The translations under genes and the position numbers were made by a program. Positions 1-5,636 of a DNA stretch of 9,628 bases are shown in pieces. Source of the DNA: Bacillota bacterium (GTDB lineage Bacteria > Bacillota > Clostridia > Peptostreptococcales > Anaerovoracaceae); assembly GCA_016302925.1 (NCBI GenBank), contig JAEDMR010000069.1, positions 1 to 9,628 of the forward strand, read 5' to 3'. The notes under the pieces were generated by a model. That model made no database searches. It was not told the origin of the DNA and worked only from the letters and a program-made list of their open reading frames with translations. Numbering within the stretch: position 1 is the stretch's first letter; each line of letters begins with the position of its first letter.

Positions 1-10
1 CATTTTGACT

Positions 11-38
11 AAAAAGTTTTCAAAAGGAAAACTTTTTT
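11..38. terminator. AT-rich hairpin, possible terminator
   Basis: An 11-bp perfect stem (AAAAAGTTTTC at 11-21 with GAAAACTTTTT at 27-37) encloses a 5-base loop and ends in a run of six T on the plus strand. It has the shape of an intrinsic terminator, but the stem is AT-rich and therefore weak. It could end a rightward gene lying left of the window, or act on the minus strand as a second stop for the hydrolase transcript. No gene adjoins it on the left inside the window, so its owner is unknown. Confidence 0.4.
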
Positions 39-179
39 GGAAAAAAAGAAAACCGAAATGAGAAACAGGCAGAAAAATGAGATGAACTACGTCCGGAGAA
101 GCCGTAAATTTCCAAATTATGGATCAAAAAGAAGATGGAGACACAAAAAACTGCCGAAAAAGAATGCATAATAATAATA
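39..179. other. gene-free AT-rich spacer
   Basis: This purine-rich stretch lies between the two hairpins that occupy the left end of the window. Open frames here are only the antisense extension of the hydrolase gene and lack a ribosome binding site. I see no promoter, RNA gene or repeat array in it. Together with the hairpins and the GC-rich bases 240-310, it makes up the 310-base non-coding left end. Confidence 0.5.
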
Positions 180-238
180 GTTTTCAAAAAAGGGCTAAAA
201 GTTTTCTTTTTGAAAACAATCAGCCCTTTTTGGAAAAC
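180..238 (-). terminator. nested-hairpin terminator of the hydrolase gene
   Basis: A 59-base palindrome has three nested parts. The outermost arms are GTTTTC (180-185) and GAAAAC (233-238). The main stem pairs AAAAAGGGCT (187-196) with AGCCCTTTTT (222-231). An inner GTTTTC (201-206) / GAAAAC (212-217) pair has a 5-base loop. Read on the minus strand, the GC part is followed by six T, as in an intrinsic terminator. It lies about 70 bases past the hydrolase stop codon. The structure is nearly symmetrical, so it could also stop rightward transcription. Confidence 0.65.
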
Positions 239-310
239 TCAGTGATAAATCAGCAGCAGCGCTGCTCCGGAACAGCCTGCTGCTCCGGCAACCGGCAACC
301 AGCAGACGCC

Positions 311-1240
311 TTATCCTACGATGCTGTCCATAAACGCAATGATGCCGTCGGACACCTGGTCCTTCAGGTCGGCGTAGTTATGAATCTCATGTCGATAGCC
401 GGAGTAGAGTTTAGTCTTTACAGAATGTCCGGTGGAAATCAGCCAGTTGGAAACCTGGTAAACCCCTTCACCGTACTTGCCCACCGGATCCTCGTCGCCG
501 GCGATGTTATAGATCGGAAGAGCTACAGGAACTTTTTCAGCCCATTCAGTCCCTTCGATGACTTTCATCATGCCTACGAAGTCCAGCATGGAACGGTTGG
601 CAGTCGGTTTGGTGAATGCATCAAACGGATCTGCAGCATGATCCTGCTGGACATACGGATTGTGGCAGATCCATTCGTTGCCCAGTTTGATTTCACCGCA
701 GCGCTCGCACATCCAGCCCAGCAGATCGCCGCCCAGAGAAGGATCCGCTTCGTCACCTTTCCCGGAAGCAACCAGATCCTCCATCTTCTTCATCAGCTCA
801 TCGGAAACAGGAAACTGTCCCGCCGTACCGCAGATCGTGACTCCGGCAAGCTCACTTCCGTATTTTGCGATGAAATCACGCGCAATGAAGGAGCCCATGC
901 TGTGGCCGAAAAGGAAATACGGAAGGTTCGGATACATTTTACAAACCAGTTTCTTCAGAGAATGTTCATCTTCCATCATCGTGTGGCAGCCCTTTTCACC
1001 CCAGTTCCCCCAGGTACCCGGATTCTCCACCGCAGTTTTGCCATGGCCCACATGGTCATCGGCAGCAACGATATAGCCGGCTTCCAGATAGCGGACGATC
1101 ATGTGGAAATACCGGCGGGAATGTTCACCGAAGCCGTGAATCAGCTGAACGATGCCCTTCGGCTTGCAGGCAGGCACATAGACCCAGCCGTAAACAGTGT
1201 CTCTTTCATTAAATGATTTGAATGATACTTCATGCAGCAT
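311..1240 (-). CDS. alpha/beta hydrolase, lysophospholipase / monoacylglycerol lipase-like
   Basis: This 309-residue protein is a serine hydrolase of the alpha/beta fold in the serine aminopeptidase S33 / lysophospholipase-like group, which cleaves esters such as lysophospholipids or monoacylglycerols. Visible motifs are the oxyanion-hole segment HGFGEH (35-40), the nucleophile elbow GHSMGS (112-117, Ser114), a likely acid in AGDEDPVG (Asp249 or Asp251) and the catalytic His in GYRHEIHN (His284). The order and spacing fit a complete enzyme of normal size. There is no signal peptide, so it is probably cytoplasmic. The ATG start has AGGAGG (complement of 1248-1253) 7 bases upstream. The gene stands alone, divergent from the DUF4230 gene, with a nested hairpin terminator downstream. 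The exact substrate cannot be read from the sequence; a carboxylesterase or thioesterase role is also possible. Confidence 0.88.
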   Translation of the reverse strand: MLHEVSFKSFNERDTVYGWVYVPACKPKGIVQLIHGFGEHSRRYFHMIVRYLEAGYIVAADDHVGHGKTAVENPGTWGNWGEKGCHTMMEDEHSLKKLVCKMYPNLPYFLFGHSMGSFIARDFIAKYGSELAGVTICGTAGQFPVSDELMKKMEDLVASGKGDEADPSLGGDLLGWMCERCGEIKLGNEWICHNPYVQQDHAADPFDAFTKPTANRSMLDFVGMMKVIEGTEWAEKVPVALPIYNIAGDEDPVGKYGEGVYQVSNWLISTGHSVKTKLYSGYRHEIHNYADLKDQVSDGIIAFMDSIVG

Positions 1241-1280
1241 AATGGAACCTCCTCTAAATTTGACTCTCTAAATAATCTCC

Positions 1281-1316
1281 TGTATCAGGTTATAACTCAG
1301 ATACATATATTGTATC
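1281..1316. promoter_or_regulatory. operator-like TGTATC/GATACA half-site cluster
   Basis: Three copies of one hexamer occur in alternating orientation: TGTATC (1281-1286), GATACA (1300-1305) and TGTATC (1311-1316). The last two form a 6-5-6 inverted repeat. The first two form a wider dyad centred on the small palindrome GTTATAAC (1289-1296). The cluster lies 41-76 bases upstream of the hydrolase start, where its promoter should be. A possible leftward -10 TACAAT (complement of 1309-1314) falls inside it, with TTGGCA (complement of 1330-1335) as a -35 at a short 15-base spacing. A repressor or activator site is inferred; the binding protein is unknown. Confidence 0.45.
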
Positions 1317-1345
1317 ACAGAACGGATTTTGCCAAAAGTTTTTCC

Positions 1346-1374
1346 TTGTCTTTTTCTGTCGAAAATTGTAGAAT
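1346..1374 (+). promoter_or_regulatory. promoter for the DUF4230 gene
   Basis: TTGTCT (1346-1351) and TAGAAT (1369-1374) are separated by 17 bases and match the sigma-A consensus at 4 and 5 of 6 positions. Transcription would start near 1381 and give a leader of about 65 bases carrying an AAAGGAAAG ribosome binding site (1428-1436) ahead of the ATG at 1447. Confidence 0.55.
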
Positions 1375-1446
1375 AAACCCGTAGAGCAGGGCGCGGCGAA
1401 AAGCGCAGCTAACACCAAAAGGGATAGAAAGGAAAGAAAAACGCGT

Positions 1447-2124
1447 ATGAAAGCAATCAGACCTGTGAAAACCATAAAACTCCTGATCGTAGGGATTTTG
1501 ATAGGGGCGGTGCTGCTGGGAGGCGGCTGGCTGCTGGGGAAAACGTCCGGAGGCGGAAGCCGGGAGAACGTGGAAATCTCGGCCATTGTGCTGCAGAATA
1601 AGATTTCTGCCATGAGCGAACTGGCAGTGGTGACTTATACATATACGGAACTGGGGCAGTATGAAAGCAGTAAGGAGTTTTACGGTGTGAAGATGCCGTT
1701 CACCACGAATCGATTCCTGCTGACCTATGACGGCGTCATCAAAGCGGGAATCGACATGACAGAAGTGAAAGTCGATGTGGATCAGGGTGTGAAAACTGTG
1801 ACGGTGACACTGCCGCAGGCAGAGATCCTCAGCCACGAGATCGACGAGGACAGCGTGAAGATCTATGATGAGAAGACTAGCATTTTCAATGCCTTCACGA
1901 TAGAGGATTACACATCGTTTTATGCCGATCAGAAGAAAACCGTGGAGAAAAAGGCCAGAGACAAGGGGCTGCTGACAGAAGCACAGACCCAGGCAGAGAA
2001 TGCAGTCAGGCAGCTGCTGGATCCGGTGCTGACTGCGGCGGGAGGAACCGGCGGTGATGGAAACGGCAGCGATGGAACCGGCGAAGAAGCGAACGAACAC
2101 GGCTGGACGCTGCGGTTTGCGTAA
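1447..2124 (+). CDS. DUF4230 domain-containing membrane-anchored protein
   Basis: This 225-residue protein has a basic N-terminus (MKAIRPVKTIK), one transmembrane segment at about residues 11-31, and then an extracytoplasmic domain. The body, with its pattern of tyrosine-rich strands, TYDGVIKAGIDM, a VTVTLP segment followed by acidic residues, and a late helix rich in Lys and Glu, matches the DUF4230 family, whose function is unknown. The C-terminus has a Gly/Asp/Asn/Ser-rich low-complexity stretch (about 200-214). No cleavage site or lipobox follows the hydrophobic segment, so it is probably a single-pass anchor. The ATG has AAAGGAAAG about 10 bases upstream and a promoter further up. It is a single-gene unit, divergent from the hydrolase and convergent with the acyl-CoA synthetase gene, with a strong terminator 26 bases after the stop. 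Confidence 0.82.
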   Translation: MKAIRPVKTIKLLIVGILIGAVLLGGGWLLGKTSGGGSRENVEISAIVLQNKISAMSELAVVTYTYTELGQYESSKEFYGVKMPFTTNRFLLTYDGVIKAGIDMTEVKVDVDQGVKTVTVTLPQAEILSHEIDEDSVKIYDEKTSIFNAFTIEDYTSFYADQKKTVEKKARDKGLLTEAQTQAENAVRQLLDPVLTAAGGTGGDGNGSDGTGEEANEHGWTLRFA

Positions 2125-2150
2125 AGAATCTAAATAATATAAGGAAAGAA

Positions 2151-2200
2151 AAAGCCCGGAGCATGTAGAAACCATGACGGAATCCATGTCCCGGGCTTTT
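2151..2200. terminator. bidirectional intrinsic terminator
   Basis: AAAGCCCGG (2151-2159) pairs perfectly with CCGGGCTTT (2191-2199), and the helix continues past one mismatch and a G-T wobble through CATG/CATG. T runs follow on both strands. It lies between the convergent DUF4230 and acyl-CoA synthetase genes and should terminate both. Confidence 0.88.
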
Positions 2201-2213
2201 GTGTTTTCAATAT

Positions 2214-3944
2214 TTACAGGTTCTTCGCTTCCTCGTAGCGTTTCACCTTGCCGGTGGTGGTTTTGATCATCGGCTGATCGGTGATCACCAGACGGAAAAT
2301 CTGCTTGTAGGTTGGCAGCTGCTGGTTGATGGCATCGATGTCCCGACGGATCTGCGACTCAATCTCTTCCACGGAAGAAAGACCTATGGTTTCCTCCATA
2401 TAGTCTGGCTTATAGACGATCTTGGCGCAGATGGCCAGATCCTTCTCGTCCCCGTCATCATGCCGCGGCTGACCGAAGACCATGTTTTCCTCCACATAAG
2501 GCAGGTTGCTGATGAGAAGCTCGATTTCCTCCGGATAGACGTTCTTGCCGTTTTTCAGAACGATAACATTCTTCTTGCGGCCGCAGATGAACACATAGCC
2601 ATCCTTGTCCACATAGGCCAGATCGCCGGTGTGAAGCCAGCCGCCGGCCAGGGTCTTTTCCGTTTCCTCCGGATTCTCGTAATATCCGGCCATGACATTG
2701 GGCCCCCGGGCGATCAGTTCGCCAACGCCGTCTGCATCCGGCTGGTCGATGGCCAGTTCCACACCCGGAATGGCTTTTCCGATGGAACCGGGACGCCGCT
2801 CCCAGTGGTTTTCCGCTGCCAGAATCGGGGAAGCTTCCGTCATGCCGTAGCCCTGCACCGCTGTAATGCCGAACCGGTTGAAGCCCTCGATGGCTTCCGG
2901 ATCGATGGCAGAAGCACCGCTGATGACGAAGCGAATGTTGCCGCCCAGCTGATCCAGGATCTGCTTAAACAGCTTCCGGCGCACGTCGATGCCCAGTTTC
3001 ATCAGCAGGCCGGACACCTTGAGACCGAAGTGTACCTTTTTCTCCAGACCCTCCTTCTTCACCGTCAGCATGATCTTTTTATAGATGGACTCGATGAGAA
3101 GCGGCACGCAGAAAAAGACGGAAACCTTGTATTCCACGATGTTTTTCTGCAGATATTTCAGTCCGTCACAATAGGTGGTCACCACGCCGGCCGCCAGCAT
3201 GACGATCTGCCCGGTGGATCCGAAGGTGTGGTGGTACGGAAGGAAGGCCATGTTCACATCACCGGGGCGGATGTCCTCACAGAGCAGCGCAGCGTAGACG
3301 TTCTCCACGATATTGTAATGGGACAGCATAACCGCTTTGGCCATGGAGGTGGTGCCGGAGGTGAAGAGGATGATGGACGTGGCTTTGGCGTCAATGGGAA
3401 GATTCAGATATTTCTCAAAATCCGCACGCCCGGCATTTTCTCCTTCTTTTCGCAGCTGCGGGATGCTCAGGTATCCCTCCGTCTCATCCATGCAGATATA
3501 CTGGCTGACCTTGGTGGTGCCGGCTGCTTTCAGGGCTTCCACCTGCTCTTTATGGGCCGGATCGAAAATCAGCACGTCCGCATAGCTTCTTGCCAGAGAG
3601 GACTCCAGCTCCTCATAAGGCAGCCCCTTGTCCAGCGGAACGCAGATGCCCAGACCGCCCAGAACGGCGAAATAGCTTTCCACCCATTCCTCCCGGTTCT
3701 TTCCGATGATGGCAATGCGCTTTCCTTGCATGCCGCGGAGCAGCAGGGCAGTGCCCAATTGGTTCACTCTTTCATAAAATGCAGCGAAGGAAATGTGTTC
3801 GTATGAAACCTCTTTTCCTTTTTTCTTTTTCAAGATGAAGGCGTCATTACCGGCAAATTCTCTGGCACTGTAACGAAGCAGTTCCCGCAGATTTTCATGG
3901 CGTACCGGCGAGAAGACCCTTTTCAATTCTCCAATTTTAATCAA
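2214..3944 (-). CDS. long-chain fatty acid--CoA ligase (AMP-binding enzyme)
   Basis: This 576-residue adenylate-forming enzyme activates a carboxylic acid, probably a fatty acid, with ATP to an acyl-adenylate and then an acyl-CoA. Seen in order are the ATP-binding loop TSGTTSMAKAV (195-205), YGMTEASP (366-373), GWLHTGDL (435-442), the hinge region GRKKNVIVLKNGKNVYPEEI (455-474) and the C-terminal lysine motif TTTGKVKR (562-569, catalytic Lys likely 566). The ATP loop is unusual: the family normally has TSGTTG.PKG, but Ser and Ala replace Gly here. The start is TTG, the only codon correctly spaced from AAGGAG (complement of 3954-3959, 9 bases upstream); the first in-frame ATG would delete about 70 residues. 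The gene stands alone between two terminators and has an elaborate dyad-rich control region. FadD-like import and activation is likely, though aromatic or other acids cannot be excluded. Confidence 0.9.
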   Translation of the reverse strand: MIKIGELKRVFSPVRHENLRELLRYSAREFAGNDAFILKKKKGKEVSYEHISFAAFYERVNQLGTALLLRGMQGKRIAIIGKNREEWVESYFAVLGGLGICVPLDKGLPYEELESSLARSYADVLIFDPAHKEQVEALKAAGTTKVSQYICMDETEGYLSIPQLRKEGENAGRADFEKYLNLPIDAKATSIILFTSGTTSMAKAVMLSHYNIVENVYAALLCEDIRPGDVNMAFLPYHHTFGSTGQIVMLAAGVVTTYCDGLKYLQKNIVEYKVSVFFCVPLLIESIYKKIMLTVKKEGLEKKVHFGLKVSGLLMKLGIDVRRKLFKQILDQLGGNIRFVISGASAIDPEAIEGFNRFGITAVQGYGMTEASPILAAENHWERRPGSIGKAIPGVELAIDQPDADGVGELIARGPNVMAGYYENPEETEKTLAGGWLHTGDLAYVDKDGYVFICGRKKNVIVLKNGKNVYPEEIELLISNLPYVEENMVFGQPRHDDGDEKDLAICAKIVYKPDYMEETIGLSSVEEIESQIRRDIDAINQQLPTYKQIFRLVITDQPMIKTTTGKVKRYEEAKNL

Positions 3945-3978
3945 TATTCTATTCTCCTTATGTTCGTTTTCACATATT

Positions 3979-4025
3979 TAGTTTTTAACTACATATAATG
4001 TAGTTATGATAACTATATTAAACTA
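3979..4025. promoter_or_regulatory. operator cluster upstream of the acyl-CoA synthetase gene
   Basis: Five TAGTT/AACTA half-sites lie within 47 bases, at 3979, 3987, 4001, 4011 and 4021. They build two perfect dyads: a 9-3-9 repeat with arms TAACTACAT (3986-3994) and ATGTAGTTA (3998-4006), and a 7-1-7 repeat with arms TAGTTAT (4001-4007) and ATAACTA (4009-4015). They cover the predicted -10 box and transcription start of the synthetase gene, where a repressor would block transcription. By analogy with TetR- or GntR-type fatty-acid regulators, a ligand-responsive repressor is likely; none is encoded next to it. Confidence 0.6.
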
Positions 4026-4043
4026 TTATTGACAGAAAGTCAA
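4015..4043 (-). promoter_or_regulatory. promoter for the acyl-CoA synthetase gene
   Basis: On the minus strand TTGACT (complement of 4038-4043) and TAATAT (complement of 4015-4020) are separated by 17 bases, with 5 and 4 consensus matches. The predicted start near 4008 gives a leader of about 64 bases. The -35 box lies within one arm of a perfect 8-5-8 dyad (4026-4046), and the -10 adjoins the TAGTT/AACTA operator cluster. Confidence 0.55.
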
Positions 4044-4046
4044 TAA
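4026..4046. repeat. perfect 8-5-8 inverted repeat over the -35 box
   Basis: TTATTGAC (4026-4033) and GTCAATAA (4039-4046) are perfect inverted repeats with a 5-base spacer. One arm holds the predicted leftward -35 TTGACT, and the other shows a consensus TTGACA on the plus strand with no matching -10. It may be a second regulator site or a coincidence of two -35-like elements. Confidence 0.45.
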
Positions 4047-4052
4047 AAGAAG

Positions 4053-4091
4053 AAAGACGTATGAAATGAAGATGCATCATACGTCTTTTTT
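4053..4091. terminator. terminator after the first DUF1836 gene
   Basis: AAAGACGTATGA (4053-4064) pairs perfectly over 12 bp with TCATACGTCTTT (4077-4088). T-rich tails follow on both strands, six or more T on the plus strand and a CTTCTTTTATT tail on the minus strand. It lies about 25 bases past the stop of the leftward DUF1836 gene and insulates that gene from the synthetase promoter. Confidence 0.82.
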
Positions 4092-4112
4092 ATTGCAGGG
4101 ATTTTCAGACTG

Positions 4113-4637
4113 CTAAGCTTCATTTATTTCGTGGAGCTTCTCAAAATATTTATCCAGATAGATCTTATGGACCGCCGTGATGATGGTGTTTTTCAGCATG
4201 ATCTTCTCATCGGCTGCTTCCGGTTCTGAGGAAGACAGGGAGTCCTGCAGCCCGCCTTCGTATCGGAGAATGGATTCGAATTCCGAACAGAAGAACTCAT
4301 AAGCCTCCCGTGTATCATAGTGGTTTTTCTGAATTTCCAGAAGGAGCTGGATGTTTTCGAGAGATAGGACGCTTTTGGCCACAGCGATAAAGAAAATATC
4401 CGCAATCTGATCTCGGTAATACTGTTTCTTTACTGGATTTCCAATCAGTTTTTTCTTTACATAATTGCTAATCATGGAACTGGTAATGGTGATGGTATCG
4501 CCAAGGGGTTCCAGAAAGCCGGAGACATACTTGGCCACTTGTTCGAGGAACAGCCCCACATCGGGTATTTCTTCATATCCGGGAAAGCGAAATTTCTGAA
4601 TAGAATGATTGATCTCTGCGGTCAGGTTTTGATTCAT
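4113..4637 (-). CDS. DUF1836 domain-containing putative regulator (copy A)
   Basis: This 174-residue cytoplasmic protein belongs to the DUF1836 family. Residues about 48-100 read like a MerR-type DNA-binding unit: ITSSMISNYVKKKLIG (51-66) as a helix-turn-helix, then a Lys/Arg-Tyr-Tyr-Arg segment, then LSLENIQLLL (91-100), which resembles the 'sleEI..LL' helix of MerR proteins. A DNA-binding role is inferred from this likeness. The start is ATG at 4637, with GGAGGAG 9 bases upstream. A longer frame back to a TTG at 4706 is excluded because that TTG is part of the -35 box of the gene's own promoter. The gene is divergent from hemolysin III, and a paralogue (copy B) lies beyond it. The stop is TAG, followed by a strong terminator. 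Confidence 0.8.
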   Translation of the reverse strand: MNQNLTAEINHSIQKFRFPGYEEIPDVGLFLEQVAKYVSGFLEPLGDTITITSSMISNYVKKKLIGNPVKKQYYRDQIADIFFIAVAKSVLSLENIQLLLEIQKNHYDTREAYEFFCSEFESILRYEGGLQDSLSSSEPEAADEKIMLKNTIITAVHKIYLDKYFEKLHEINEA

Positions 4638-4677
4638 CTGCACATTCTCCTCCTTTACATCTTTTGTCATGGGAACC

Positions 4678-4706
4678 ATTATACAGGAAAACCGAAAAAA
4701 GGTCAA
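4678..4706 (-). promoter_or_regulatory. strong promoter for DUF1836 copy A
   Basis: On the minus strand TTGACC (complement of 4701-4706) and a perfect TATAAT (complement of 4678-4683) are separated by exactly 17 bases. Transcription should start near 4671 with a leader of about 34 bases holding AAGGAGGAG. This is the best sigma-A match in the window. Confidence 0.75.
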
Positions 4707-4717
4707 GAAAGTCCGAA

Positions 4718-4797
4718 CATCGGTTTTTGAAAAACTCTTTACAGGATAAAATAAAACGCCATATAATAGCCGAAGAAAGGGTTCTTAAAAACCGATG
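4718..4797. repeat. long inverted repeat bracketing the hemolysin III promoter
   Basis: CATCGGTTTTT (4718-4728) recurs as its exact reverse complement AAAAACCGATG (4787-4797). The similarity extends a few bases inward with small mismatches. The 58-base interval holds the -35 and -10 boxes of the rightward promoter. Because the left arm is upstream of the predicted start, the pair cannot form a hairpin in that transcript. A two-site (looping) operator fits better. Confidence 0.5.
4738..4767 (+). promoter_or_regulatory. promoter for the hemolysin III gene
   Basis: TTTACA (4738-4743) and a perfect TATAAT (4762-4767) are separated by 18 bases. Transcription would start near 4774, giving a leader of about 43 bases with AAAGGGGGA (4802-4810) ahead of the ATG at 4817. 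Confidence 0.65.
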
Positions 4798-4816
4798 ATA
4801 TAAAGGGGGATTTGAA

Positions 4817-5494
4817 ATGGATAAGACAGAAATCGCTGCCGGAGGACGGTTTTATGTAAAAGAGCCGGGAAGTGCGCTGACTCATTTCATCGGGCTGCTG
4901 CTGGCCATCGCTTTCATGGCACCGCTTCTGGTACACGGCGCAATGGAGTATGTGGGGTATGCCGGATTGGCCAGTCTGGCCGTGTTCATGGGAAGTATGA
5001 TTCTGCTGTACGGAGCCAGCAGTGCATATCACACATTTGACCTGTCGGAGCGTGGAAACAGGGTACTGAAAAAGCTGGATCACATGATGATTTTCGTGCT
5101 GATTGCCGGGACATATACGCCGGTTTGTGTCATGCAGCTGGCCGGGTCCGCAGGGCGCCGGCTGCTGATTTTCACGTGGCTCATTGCCGTCATTGGTATT
5201 TTATTTAAGTTTTTCTAGGTCGGCTGCTCCAAGTGGGTATCGTCGGTGCTGTACATCGGTATGGGATGGCTTTGTATTCTGGCGTGGCCCCAGATCATGG
5301 AAAGCCTGTCCTCACAGGCATTTCACTGGCTGCTGGCAGGGGGAATCTTCTACACGGCAGGCGGTGTGATTTATGCACTGAAGCTGCCATTCCCGAAAAA
5401 ATGGGAAGGCTGGTTCGGTACTCATGAGTTTTTTCATCTTTTTGTTATGGCAGGCAGCTTCTGCCACTATATTGCACTGTATATTTCCATCTGA
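4817..5494 (+). pseudogene. hemolysin III (PAQR/YqfA-type membrane protein) with in-frame TAG
   Basis: The frame encodes a 225-codon hemolysin III-family membrane protein, a seven-helix PAQR relative. Codon 134 (5216-5218) is TAG, and the same frame continues open to a TGA at 5492-5494. Before the stop are the family features GSALTHFIG (18-26), Ser68-x3-His72 in ASSAYHTF and DHMMIFVLIAGTYTP (88-102). After it are KWVSSVLYIGMGW (139-151) and GTHEFFHLF (201-209). His72, His203 and His207 match the metal-binding histidines of this fold, so the 133-residue product ends after about four helices and lacks two of them. The stop lies where relatives commonly have Trp, so TGG to TAG is the likely change. 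The ATG has a good ribosome binding site (GGGGGA, 7 bases upstream). The coding potential is otherwise intact, which suggests a very recent mutation, a base-call error or readthrough. Confidence 0.85.
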
Positions 5495-5636
5495 GGATAA
5501 TCCAAGGTTGCGTCTGAGGACGCGCCAGCCATCGGAGTCTGCTTCTGCGTCTGCCCATATCTGGTTATTATAACTGGAAATTCTTGTTGTTAACACCTGA
5601 AAAATGGGGTAAAATAGATGCAGGAGGATGAGACAC
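5495..5636 (+). promoter_or_regulatory. intergenic region with possible promoter for DUF1836 copy B
   Basis: The gap holds a short hairpin GCGTC/GACGC (5510-5523) without a T tail, three TCTGC copies at 6-base spacing (5538-5554), and the palindrome GTTAT-T-ATAAC (5564-5574). A promoter candidate is TTGTTA (5587-5592), 17 bases, then TAAAAT (5610-5615). It would start transcription almost at the AGGAGG ribosome site (5622-5627), giving an unusually short leader. Readthrough from the hemolysin III promoter is the alternative, since no clear terminator intervenes. Confidence 0.35.

Noticed and set aside
255..288. GCTGCTCCGG direct repeat and AGCAGC/GCTGCT palindrome after the hydrolase stop
   Set aside because: Only two short copies in a small GC-rich patch; too little to call a repeat element or attachment site.
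119..1216. 365-codon plus-strand frame opposite the hydrolase
   Set aside because: No ribosome binding site or recognisable domain, and it runs antisense to a gene with a complete catalytic triad.
2199..3806. 535-codon open frame on the plus strand opposite the acyl-CoA synthetase
   Set aside because: Antisense shadow: His/Gln/Asp-rich translation without family features, starting inside the terminator hairpin.
4638..4706. N-terminal extension of DUF1836 copy A to a TTG at 4706
   Set aside because: The TTG is part of the -35 box TTGACC and lies upstream of the predicted transcription start; the ATG at 4637 has a proper ribosome binding site.
5216..5218. TAG as a selenocysteine- or pyrrolysine-type recoding site
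   Set aside because: Selenocysteine uses TGA, not TAG. Pyrrolysine proteins are mainly methylamine methyltransferases, and neighbouring genes end normally in TAG. A nonsense change at a Trp codon is simpler.
5246..5494. Separate downstream gene starting at GTG 5246
   Set aside because: It is the same frame as hemolysin III and continues that protein's family motifs. There is no ribosome binding site before the GTG, so it is the second half of the interrupted gene.
5510..5523. GCGTC/GACGC hairpin as a terminator of hemolysin III
   Set aside because: The stem is only 5 bp and no T run follows, so termination is not supported.
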